Assembly (NCBI GenBank): GCA_035513295.1
Contig: DATKCH010000112.1
Coordinates: forward strand, 1 to 14,354
Direction of reading: 5' to 3'
DNA from: DATHRK01 sp035513295
Lineage (GTDB): Bacteria > Gemmatimonadota > Gemmatimonadetes > Longimicrobiales > RSA9
Length of the DNA: 14,354 nucleotides
Shown here: positions 6,903 to 13,418 of the stretch, piece by piece
Numbering within the stretch: the stretch's first letter is position 1
How the letters are laid out: every line of letters starts with the position of its first letter
The notes under the pieces: generated by a model
Database searches by the model: none
What the model saw: only the letters and a program-made list of their open reading frames with translations
What the model was told of the DNA's origin: nothing
Translations under genes and position numbers: made by a program

Positions 6903-8024
6903 TCAGGCCAGGCGGCGCGCGATGCCGGGTTGACGGATGCCCGCGCTGATGCCTTCGAACTCCGCCGACGCTCCGCTCGGCATGCGCTCGTCCCTGCCGG
7001 CCAGGGCGCGCTCCGCGGCTTCGCCGACCTCTCGGGTGACTTCGCGCTCGATGCTCTCCAGGCGTTCCCGCGGAACGCCTCTGCCCACGAGCCACTCCTC
7101 GTAGAGGCCGATCGGGTCGCGACGCCCCCACGCCCTGAACAGCTCCGCGGGGAAGGTGCGGCGCGCCTCGGCCTCATCGTGCGTCGCGTGCCCTCCCATG
7201 CGGAAGGTCTCGGCCACGACCAGCGTGGGCCCCGCGCCCGACCGCGCCCTGTCCGCCGCGATGCGCGTCGCCGCCAGCACGTCCAGGACGTTGTTGCCAT
7301 CGACCCGCTCCCCGGCGACGCCGTACATTCTGGGCCATTCTCCGAAATCGCCCGCGTGATGCTGCTCGAGCCGGGTGCCGAGCGCGACCTGGTTGTTCTG
7401 GATCACGAAGACGGCGGGAACGCGCTCTACCGCGGCGAGGTTGAGACCCTCGTGCACGGTGGACGTCTTGGTCGAGCCGTCGCCGATCCAGGTCAGCGCG
7501 ACGCGCGCCTCACCGCGGACGCGGAAGGCCAGGGCGACTCCGGTCATCACCGGGACCATGTCGCCCACGTGGGAGATCGGTTGGATCACGCCGTGCTCGA
7601 GGGACCCGACGTGCAGGTCACGGCCGCCGTTGGGGCCGTCTCGCGTGCCCAGATAGCCCGCGAACAGGTCCACGAGCGGCATGCCCATCTCGTGACAGGC
7701 GCCGGCGTTGCGGATCATGGGCGCGACCACGTCGCGGGCGCGGTCCAGCGCGTGGACGGCGCCTATCGTGACCGCCTCCTCACCCGTCCCCAGCCACGCC
7801 TTGGAGATCACGCCGCGTCGAACCCAACGCTTCAGCTCGGTGTCGTGGACGCGATTCCTGACGAGGCCGGCGTACAGATCCAGGAACGCCTGCGGCTCGA
7901 GGGACGAGATGACCGAGCGCCGCGGGCGGTTTTCCTCCAGTTTCCGGCCGAAGCGTTCCACCTCGGCGGGGTCCGCCTGCCAGTCGACGTACTCGGGCGG
8001 ATCGAAGGGCGGGTAGCGAAGCAT
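6903..8024 (-). CDS. ThDP-dependent 2-oxoacid dehydrogenase E1 component, alpha subunit
   Basis: A 373-residue protein of the pyruvate/branched-chain 2-oxoacid dehydrogenase E1 alpha family, which binds thiamine diphosphate and decarboxylates a 2-oxoacid before handing the acyl group to E2 lipoate. The ThDP motif is GDGST (181-185) followed 26 residues later by Asn210-Asn211. Other family marks are the SKAWLGTGEEA entry segment (74-84), SHVGDMVPVMTGVALA (151-166) and the active-site loop RMGGHATHDEAEAR (275-288). It lacks the beta-subunit domain, yet no E1 beta, E2 or E3 gene lies beside it: the neighbours are convergent Nudix and divergent V4R genes. The partner must be encoded elsewhere. 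Pyruvate or a branched-chain 2-oxoacid is the likely substrate; the sequence alone does not decide. ATG 8024 gives the natural MLRYPPFDPPEY start. Confidence 0.92.
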   Translation of the reverse strand: MLRYPPFDPPEYVDWQADPAEVERFGRKLEENRPRRSVISSLEPQAFLDLYAGLVRNRVHDTELKRWVRRGVISKAWLGTGEEAVTIGAVHALDRARDVVAPMIRNAGACHEMGMPLVDLFAGYLGTRDGPNGGRDLHVGSLEHGVIQPISHVGDMVPVMTGVALAFRVRGEARVALTWIGDGSTKTSTVHEGLNLAAVERVPAVFVIQNNQVALGTRLEQHHAGDFGEWPRMYGVAGERVDGNNVLDVLAATRIAADRARSGAGPTLVVAETFRMGGHATHDEAEARRTFPAELFRAWGRRDPIGLYEEWLVGRGVPRERLESIEREVTREVGEAAERALAGRDERMPSGASAEFEGISAGIRQPGIARRLA

Positions 8025-8034
8025 GCCCCAACCT

Positions 8035-8040
8035 AGTCTA
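8035..8040 (-). promoter_or_regulatory. Candidate -10 element for the E1 alpha gene
   Basis: On the minus strand TAGACT matches four of six bases of the -10 consensus and ends 10 nt before the ATG at 8024, leaving at most a very short leader. No matching -35 hexamer was found at 16-18 nt. The intervening AGGTTGGGGC contains no clean Shine-Dalgarno. The rest of the 200-bp divergent gap 8025-8224 is GC-rich, and I see no convincing promoter for the V4R gene in it. Confidence 0.25.
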
Positions 8041-8224
8041 CCGGCGCCGACGTTCGCGAGCACCGTAGGCGGCCGCCGCGCCTCCGGGCCGGGCACGCGC
8101 TGACCTACCGGTCGCCGCCGAGGCGCGCGTCGTGCTGCCGGTTGCGTTGCCGGGGCGGCGCGGCGGCCCCACTTTGGCGCTCGCAGCAGCGTGGCTCGTT
8201 TCACTCCGTATGGGCCCTGCAGGA

Positions 8225-8848
8225 ATGACCACAGATCCGCCGACGCGTCTCGATGGCACCGTCGCAGCCCGGCTACCGCTCGTGCTGCTGGAAACCGTTC
8301 GCGACATCGACCGGCCGGAGGAGATCCTGGAAAACGAAGATCTCCCCGCCAGCCTGCCGCGGCGGCTGGGGCTGAGCGACGTGGTCGCTCGCCGCATCAC
8401 CGACTACGAGACCGCCGATCGGGAGGGCAAACGGGTACCCGCCGAGGAGGTGGTCGATCTCCTCCGTCTGGTCATCCGCCGGCCGGACGCCAGGAACGTG
8501 CTGCGCGAGGCCGGCGCCGCCTTCGCGCGCCGGTCCATGGGCCGTGTGCGGGCCGCGGGGATGCCGTCCGTCCTCAGGCACCTGGCCGCCAGGCGCGCCG
8601 CGCGTTCGCTCCTGAAGCCCATGACCACGCCCGGCGGGCGCTTTACAGTGGAGCGGCCGCTGCGCGTGAGATCCGCGGCTCCGATCACAGCCGCCGCCGA
8701 CGATCGGGGCACCGGATGCGCGCTGGTGACGGGAGCTCTCGGAGAGCTCGCCGGCGCGTACCTTCCGGACTCGGCGACGGTCACGCACGAACGTTGCGTC
8801 CGGCTGGGCGGCGACGCCTGCGAATGGGTCGTGGGGTCGAGCGACTGA
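8225..8848 (+). CDS. V4R-domain protein of unknown function
   Basis: A 207-residue soluble protein. Its C-terminal part matches the V4R (4-vinyl reductase) domain: a small helix, GCALVTGALGELAGAYL (164-180), then HERCVRLGGDACEWVV (188-203) with Cys191 and Cys199 in the typical C-x4-GxxxC pattern. V4R domains occur in small-molecule-binding regulators and in the chlorophyll enzyme BchJ, and share the fold of haem-NO binding domains. The N-terminal 100 residues are charged and helical (RPEEILENEDLPASLPRRLG) and I cannot assign them. Function is therefore unknown, perhaps ligand sensing. ATG 8225 was chosen; AGGA stands right against it. An in-frame ATG at 8210 is an alternative, and the frame is open further up. 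The threonine dehydratase gene follows after 59 nt on the same strand, so they may be cotranscribed. Confidence 0.8.
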   Translation: MTTDPPTRLDGTVAARLPLVLLETVRDIDRPEEILENEDLPASLPRRLGLSDVVARRITDYETADREGKRVPAEEVVDLLRLVIRRPDARNVLREAGAAFARRSMGRVRAAGMPSVLRHLAARRAARSLLKPMTTPGGRFTVERPLRVRSAAPITAAADDRGTGCALVTGALGELAGAYLPDSATVTHERCVRLGGDACEWVVGSSD

Positions 8849-8907
8849 CCCCGGGCCGCCCGCCCCGCGGCCGCGCCGTTCATGCAGCGACGCCCTAGGA
8901 AACGCCC

Positions 8908-9870
8908 TTGATCACCCTGGAAGACATCCGCACGGCCCGCGACATCGTCCGCGGTGCGCTGTCCCCCACGCCCCTGCTGCGATCGACGACGCTCGGTGAG
9001 CGGACCGGCACGCGCGCGTTCCTGAAAGCGGAGAACCTTCAGCGTACGGGGTCCTTCAAGACCCGCGGAGCGACCGTGCGCGTCTCGCATCTGAGTCCCG
9101 AGGAAAGGGCGCGTGGGCTCGTCGCCGTGTCGGCGGGCAATCACGCGCAGGCGGTGGCGTTCGCCGCGAGCGCCGCCGGCGTCCGCTCCACGGTCGTGAT
9201 GCCCGAAACGGCTCCGCGGGCGAAGGTGGAGGCGAGCCGCGCCTACGGCGCCGAAGTCGTGCTGCACGGCGATGTCTTCGACGCATTCGAAAAGGCCGAG
9301 CAGCTCAGGCAGGAGCGCGGTCTCGTCTACGTCCACCCTTTCGACGACCCGCACATCATCGCCGGGCAGGGCTCCGTCGGCCTCGAGATCGTCGAGGACC
9401 TGCCCGCGCTGGACGCGGTCGTAGTGTGCGTCGGCGGCGGGGGGCTGATCGCGGGCATCGCGACGGCGGTCAAGGCGCTGCGGCCGAAGGTGCGCGTCAT
9501 CGGCGTCGAGCCGGTCGGGGCCGCCTGCGTCACCGCGGGGCTGGAAAATGGCCGGGCGCTCTTCCTGGACCGCGTCGACACGATCGCCGACGGCCTGGCG
9601 ACGCCGACCACGGGCGACCTGGTGCTTGAGCACGTGCGCGCGTACGTGGATGAGATCGTCCTCGTCGATGACGACGAGATCATCGCGGGCATGGGGTTCC
9701 TGCTGGAGCGGGCCAAGCTCCTCGCGGAGCCCGCCGGCGCGGCCGCGACGGCGGCGCTTCTTTCGGGCAAGATCGCGCTGCCGGAAGGCAGCCGCGTGGC
9801 GGTGACGGTGAGCGGGGGGAACATCGATATCGGCACGCTGTGCCGCTACTTGGAGCGCGGCGCAGCCTGA
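8908..9870 (+). CDS. PLP-dependent threonine/serine dehydratase, short form without ACT domain
   Basis: A 320-residue fold-type II PLP enzyme that deaminates threonine (and probably serine) to 2-oxobutyrate (or pyruvate) and ammonia. Seen: the PLP lysine Lys51 in GSFKTRGA, the substrate-carboxylate loop SAGNHAQ (75-81), the phosphate-binding loop VGGGGLIAG (175-183) and the ring-nitrogen serine in VSGGNID near residue 300. The protein ends about there, so the ACT regulatory domain of biosynthetic IlvA is absent. It resembles catabolic TdcB-like enzymes and escapes isoleucine feedback of that kind. Serine racemase is a possible alternative activity in the same family. The start is TTG 8908, supported by AGGA at 8896-8901 with good spacing; the first ATG inside the frame would cut into the domain. 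A tandem duplication spans its 3' end. Confidence 0.92.
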   Translation: MITLEDIRTARDIVRGALSPTPLLRSTTLGERTGTRAFLKAENLQRTGSFKTRGATVRVSHLSPEERARGLVAVSAGNHAQAVAFAASAAGVRSTVVMPETAPRAKVEASRAYGAEVVLHGDVFDAFEKAEQLRQERGLVYVHPFDDPHIIAGQGSVGLEIVEDLPALDAVVVCVGGGGLIAGIATAVKALRPKVRVIGVEPVGAACVTAGLENGRALFLDRVDTIADGLATPTTGDLVLEHVRAYVDEIVLVDDDEIIAGMGFLLERAKLLAEPAGAAATAALLSGKIALPEGSRVAVTVSGGNIDIGTLCRYLERGAA

Positions 9871-9915
9871 CCCGGCCAGCCGCTCAGTGGAGCGCGAATG
9901 CCGCCTGACCCGGCG
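9842..9915 (+). repeat. Imperfect tandem duplication across the 3' end of the dehydratase gene
   Basis: Two neighbouring copies of about 37 bp, 9842-9878 and 9879-9915, share GCCGCT, then after 3 different bases TGGAGCGCG, then after 5 or 6 different bases GCCTGACCCGGC. That is 27 identical positions in order and spacing. The first copy contains the last codons and TGA of the dehydratase gene; the second lies in the 54-bp convergent gap before the GMC gene. Its divergence suggests an old local duplication. It has no stem-loop and no T run, so it does not look like a terminator. Confidence 0.75.
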
Positions 9916-9924
9916 TCCGGTGGG

Positions 9925-11466
9925 CTAGGAGCCCCGCCCGCCCTCTCGCTCGTGCATGCCCTGTGCGATCCGGCGCGCCACCGCCATGATCGTCAGGGAA
10001 GGGTCCTTGGACACGCTTCCCGGCACGGCGGCGCCGTCGGCTACGTACAGCCCCGGCACCCGATGCGCCTCGCCGTGCTGGTCGGCGAAGGAATCCTCGG
10101 CGTCCGCGCCGATCGGCGCCGTCCCCAGGAAGTGGCTGCCGGCCGCGAACTGGGCGTTCGGCATCACGGAGCGGATACCTATCTCGCGCTCCACTCCGGC
10201 CTCATCGCGCACGACGGTGCCCCAAACGTCCGGGATCCAGACCTCGCGCGCACCCGCCGCCAGGAAGATGCGCGAGGCGTTCTTCAGGAAGTCGACGGCC
10301 TTGTGAACGTCCACGCCGCGCACCCTGAACGACGTGCGCCGGTGGCCATCGTCGTCCACCCAGAGCCGCCCGGGATGGGTCTCGTCGATGACCGACATCA
10401 GCGAGCCGAGCTGCCTGTACCTGCCCATGCGCGCCCGGTGCTCAACGCCGATGTCGCTGAGCGTCGCGGCCGTCACGCCTGGCGACTGATGGTTGCACAG
10501 CATCGTGTAGCCGCCGCGCGCGTAGCGCCCCGCGGAGTCGGTATGCAGCTCCCGGAATTCGTGCACTTCGTAGGCACACGGGATGCCCGTGACGTTGTCG
10601 ATCTCGCGCCCGAAGTCCGCGTAGACGAAATAGTGGGGATTGATGTAGAAGCGCTTGCCTACGGTGGGATCCTCGAGGTTGCGGAGCAGGAACTCGGCGC
10701 TGCCGATCGCGCCCCCGGCGACGACGACCAGGCCCGCGTCGATCCGGAAGGTTCCGTGGGCTTCGTCTGTGTCCCGGTCGATCAGCGATCCGGTCACGCC
10801 CCGCGCGCGCCCACCCTCCATGATCAGCCGCTCGGCGCGGGCGTCGCTGTAGATACGGCCGCCGCGCCTCGACACCCGCGGAATGGTGGTGATCAGCTGG
10901 GAGCTCTTGCGGTTGTAGGAGCAGCCGTACTGCGTCCACCCGCAGCCGATGCAATCCACGCGCGCCGTGGGCACCGCGTCGCCCGCGAACCCGAGCGCCT
11001 CGCAGCCCTGACGCACCAGCCGGTTGTTCTCGTTGAACAGGCGTTCGGGGCAGATGTGCGTGCCCAGGTCCGCCTCGATCGCGTCGAAGTGGGGCGCGAG
11101 ATCGGAGACCGTCATCCAGTCGATGCCGAGCCCGCGCCAGCGCTCCAGGCGGTCGGCCGGGGCGCGGAAGGAATCGCCCCAGTAGTGGACGGTGCTGCCG
11201 CCTATGCACTCCGCGTAGTTCAGGAAGTACGCGTTGTCCACGGTGGAATCCAGACCACGCCGGCCGTTGAAATCGACCATCGCGTCGTCTTCCCGCTGGG
11301 TGAAGTCGTGCGCCTGGAAGAAGCCACCCTTGTCCAGCATCACGACATCCCAGCCGCGCTCGGACAGGTAGTCGGCGAGCGTGGCTCCGCCCGCGCCGGT
11401 GCCGATCACCACCACGTCGGCGCGGTCGCGCACCGCGCCCGTCCGGTTGGTCCCTTGGATGATCAC
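9925..11466 (-). CDS. GMC family FAD oxidoreductase, large subunit
   Basis: A 513-residue FAD dehydrogenase of the glucose-methanol-choline family, acting on an unknown sugar, alcohol or related substrate. The FAD-binding loop is GTGAGG (22-27), and CIGGSTVHYWG (87-97) is the second FAD motif. The catalytic His445 lies in HFLGTAPIG and the C-terminal YVADGAAVPG (474-483) closes the FAD site. Cys172, Cys175 and Cys182 in DCIGCGWTQYGCSY form a small Cys cluster, comparable with the iron-sulphur site of multi-subunit FAD glucose and fructose dehydrogenases. The second catalytic residue, usually Asn or His before Pro, is Asp488 (KDPSLTI). It has no signal peptide of its own, but the cotranslated upstream gene (GTGA overlap) has a Tat signal, so export as a folded complex is likely. 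The start is GTG 11466. No cytochrome subunit gene is adjacent. Confidence 0.93.
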   Translation of the reverse strand: MIIQGTNRTGAVRDRADVVVIGTGAGGATLADYLSERGWDVVMLDKGGFFQAHDFTQREDDAMVDFNGRRGLDSTVDNAYFLNYAECIGGSTVHYWGDSFRAPADRLERWRGLGIDWMTVSDLAPHFDAIEADLGTHICPERLFNENNRLVRQGCEALGFAGDAVPTARVDCIGCGWTQYGCSYNRKSSQLITTIPRVSRRGGRIYSDARAERLIMEGGRARGVTGSLIDRDTDEAHGTFRIDAGLVVVAGGAIGSAEFLLRNLEDPTVGKRFYINPHYFVYADFGREIDNVTGIPCAYEVHEFRELHTDSAGRYARGGYTMLCNHQSPGVTAATLSDIGVEHRARMGRYRQLGSLMSVIDETHPGRLWVDDDGHRRTSFRVRGVDVHKAVDFLKNASRIFLAAGAREVWIPDVWGTVVRDEAGVEREIGIRSVMPNAQFAAGSHFLGTAPIGADAEDSFADQHGEAHRVPGLYVADGAAVPGSVSKDPSLTIMAVARRIAQGMHEREGGRGS

Positions 11467-12041
11467 GCGATCTCCCCGAAGTCGACCGGAGGCACGGGAA
11501 ACTCGAAGCGCTCGGGCCAGGGACCCGGGAAGCCCGTGACCGGCCAGGTTTCCTCGCGCAGGTAGGTGTTGAAGTACAGGAAGCCGCGCGTGGCCTGGAA
11601 GGCGGCGCGGCGGAGGTTGAAGCGGCTGCGGGCCCAGGTCATCAGGTAGGCGCGCCGGTCGTCGACCCCGAGCGCGGTGAAGCGGCGGAAGCGCAGGCCG
11701 AGCGGCGTGAGGTGCTCCAGCAGCGTGAACACCGTGCGCATGTCCGCCCGGATGGGGTCCCCGACGGCGGCCAGGTCGGTGTCCACGGCCCGCGCGACCG
11801 CGCCCGGGTCCACGGGGACGTCCACGAGCAGCGCTTCCGCCGCCGCGCGCGCCACGGCGTACTGCTTGGGCGACAGCGCCTTGAGGTCGACGCCGTCCTC
11901 CTGGGCCGCGGAATAAGCCTTCAAGGTGCCCGCCGGAAGCGCCGATGCGAGCGCGATCGCGGCTCCCCCGCCGGCGGTCGCGCGGAGGAAGCCGCGCCGG
12001 TCGAGGCCCGCGCTCCCGCGGGTCCCGGAAGAATCGCTCAT
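11463..12041 (-). CDS. Tat-signal small subunit of the GMC dehydrogenase (gluconate 2-dehydrogenase subunit 3-like)
   Basis: A 192-residue protein with a clear twin-arginine signal: DRRGFLRATAGG (14-25) followed by a hydrophobic stretch AAIALASALPAG. The mature part resembles the gluconate 2-dehydrogenase subunit 3 family: LSPKQYAVARAAAEALLVDV, then a helical middle, and an aromatic C-terminal section GFLYFNTYLREE followed by FPGPWPERF. In characterised complexes this subunit helps fold and export the flavoprotein, which lacks its own signal. Its stop overlaps the GMC start by 4 nt, which fits a one-to-one complex. The ATG at 12041 is preceded by a TATCAT hexamer 6 nt upstream and no Shine-Dalgarno. 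The family assignment rests on the Tat signal, size and partner rather than on a diagnostic catalytic motif. Confidence 0.85.
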   Translation of the reverse strand: MSDSSGTRGSAGLDRRGFLRATAGGGAAIALASALPAGTLKAYSAAQEDGVDLKALSPKQYAVARAAAEALLVDVPVDPGAVARAVDTDLAAVGDPIRADMRTVFTLLEHLTPLGLRFRRFTALGVDDRRAYLMTWARSRFNLRRAAFQATRGFLYFNTYLREETWPVTGFPGPWPERFEFPVPPVDFGEIA

Positions 12042-12047
12042 GTCTCG

Positions 12048-12053
12048 ATGATA
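12048..12053 (-). promoter_or_regulatory. Candidate -10 element for a leaderless GMC-operon transcript
   Basis: On the minus strand TATCAT matches five of six bases of TATAAT and ends exactly 6 nt before the ATG at 12041. This AT-rich hexamer stands out in the surrounding GC-rich sequence. There is no recognisable -35 at 16-18 nt and no Shine-Dalgarno, which fits a leaderless mRNA starting at or beside the start codon. Confidence 0.5.
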
Positions 12054-12101
12054 GCGGCCGTGAACCGAGGGCGGTACCCGTCCGGAGGCCAGTCAGACCG
12101 G

Positions 12102-12130
12102 TTGTACCCGGACCACTTCGCCGCTAGCTT
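12102..12130 (+). promoter_or_regulatory. Weak candidate promoter for the MDR2/oxoamine synthase operon
   Basis: TTGTAC (12102-12107) and TAGCTT (12125-12130) are separated by 17 nt, an ideal spacing, but each matches the consensus in only three of six positions. It would start transcripts about 20 nt before ATG 12156. It sits in the 114-bp divergent gap shared with the GMC operon. Confidence 0.25.
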
Positions 12131-12155
12131 GGCCGGACATTTCGTCTCCCCGGCG

Positions 12156-13418
12156 ATGGCCCGCGGACGGGCCCGATCGCCGCGACAGGCCGCGTGGACG
12201 GTGCGCTTGCAGGCGATTCGGTTCCACTACAATCCCCTGCGCTACATCGCGACGCGCCTGGTCGCGAAGCATCGGCCAGGCGCCGCCACCGGCGTGCTGG
12301 GGTGCACGCGATTGGACGACGTCGAACCCCCGGAGCTGCCGGGCCGGGAGTGGGTCCGCGTCCGGACAACCATGAGCGGCATCTGCGGAAGTGACCTTTC
12401 CGCGGTGACCGCGCACGACTCGTTCACCCTCGAGCCGTTCGCCTCTTTCCCCTTCACCTTCGGCCACGAGAACGTGGGCGTGATCACCGAGGCGGGATCG
12501 GAGGCGGGCGATTGGAGCGTCGGCGACCGGGTCGTCGTGAACCCGGTGCTGGCCTGCGAGCAGCGCGGCCTGGAGGCCTGCCCCGCTTGTCGCCGCGGGG
12601 AGACCGGGCTGTGCAGGCGTACGGTCGAAGGGCGCCTGGGTGTGGGTCCGATGGCCGGGTACAACCCGGTCGTAGGAGGCGGCTGGGCCGGCTCCTTCGT
12701 CGCGCACAGGTCGCAGCTGCACGCGGCGGGGGACATGGACGATCGGCTCGCGGTGCTGACGGATCCGTTCTCGTCGGCGCTCCGGCCCGTCCTGCTGCAC
12801 CCGCCCGGGCCGGACGACGTGGTCCTCGTCATCGGCGCGGGCACCATAGGTTTGCTGACGGTCCGGGCGCTGCGGCTGATCGGGTTCGAAGGGACGATCG
12901 CGGCGACCGCGCGTTACGACGTTCAGCGCAGGATGGCCCGGGCGGCGGGCGCCGACGTGCTGCTGCGCGGGGGCGATGACGCCCTGGAGTGGGCCGCCGG
13001 CCTGCCGGGCGCGCGGCTGTTCGAGCCGAGCATGGCGCCCGATTTCGTGGAGGGCGGACCGGCGCTCATCTACGACACCGTCGGCAGCGAGCGGACGCTG
13101 GGCCAGGCATTGGCCCTTGCCCGGGAAGGCGGCCGCATCATCGTTGTAGGTGGCGCGGCGAAGGTGGCCGTCGACTGGACGCGGGTGTGGTACCGGCAGT
13201 TGACGATCGCGGGGGTGATCGCCTACGGCGGCGCGCCCTTCCGGGGTCGCACGCGGGAGATCTACGAGATCGCCCTCGAGCTCATGCGCGAGGGGGGTCT
13301 GAACGACCTCGAACTGGTCACGCACGAATTCGGCCTGGAGGATTACCGTGACGCCCTCGACACCGCCCTCGACAAGCGCCGGCACGGCTCGATCAAAGTC
13401 GTCTTCCGGCCAGAATGA
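12156..13418 (+). CDS. Zinc-dependent medium-chain alcohol/polyol dehydrogenase (MDR2)
   Basis: A 420-residue (from ATG 12156) NAD(P)-dependent MDR enzyme with a complete zinc apparatus. Catalytic ligands are Cys77 in GICGSD, the GHEN His104-Glu105 pair and probably Asp203 in LTDPFSSALRPV. The structural set is Cys134, Cys142, Cys145 and Cys153, with a longer first spacing (x7) than the common x2. The Rossmann loop is GAGTIG (227-232). The N-terminal 20 residues look like padding, and GTG 12201 or TTG 12207 (starting at QAIRFHYNP) may be the true start; none has a good ribosome binding site. The substrate is unknown. Its last 71 nt overlap the start of an alpha-oxoamine synthase gene, which suggests that it acts on that enzyme's amino-ketone product or supplies its substrate. 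It is clearly distinct in sequence from the MDR1 protein at 113-1141. Confidence 0.9.
   Translation: MARGRARSPRQAAWTVRLQAIRFHYNPLRYIATRLVAKHRPGAATGVLGCTRLDDVEPPELPGREWVRVRTTMSGICGSDLSAVTAHDSFTLEPFASFPFTFGHENVGVITEAGSEAGDWSVGDRVVVNPVLACEQRGLEACPACRRGETGLCRRTVEGRLGVGPMAGYNPVVGGGWAGSFVAHRSQLHAAGDMDDRLAVLTDPFSSALRPVLLHPPGPDDVVLVIGAGTIGLLTVRALRLIGFEGTIAATARYDVQRRMARAAGADVLLRGGDDALEWAAGLPGARLFEPSMAPDFVEGGPALIYDTVGSERTLGQALALAREGGRIIVVGGAAKVAVDWTRVWYRQLTIAGVIAYGGAPFRGRTREIYEIALELMREGGLNDLELVTHEFGLEDYRDALDTALDKRRHGSIKVVFRPE

Noticed and set aside
8908..13418. A threonine degradation cluster: dehydratase plus Tdh-Kbl-like pair
   Set aside because: MDR2 and the oxoamine synthase lack Tdh- and Kbl-specific features, and the GMC operon on the other strand separates them from the dehydratase.
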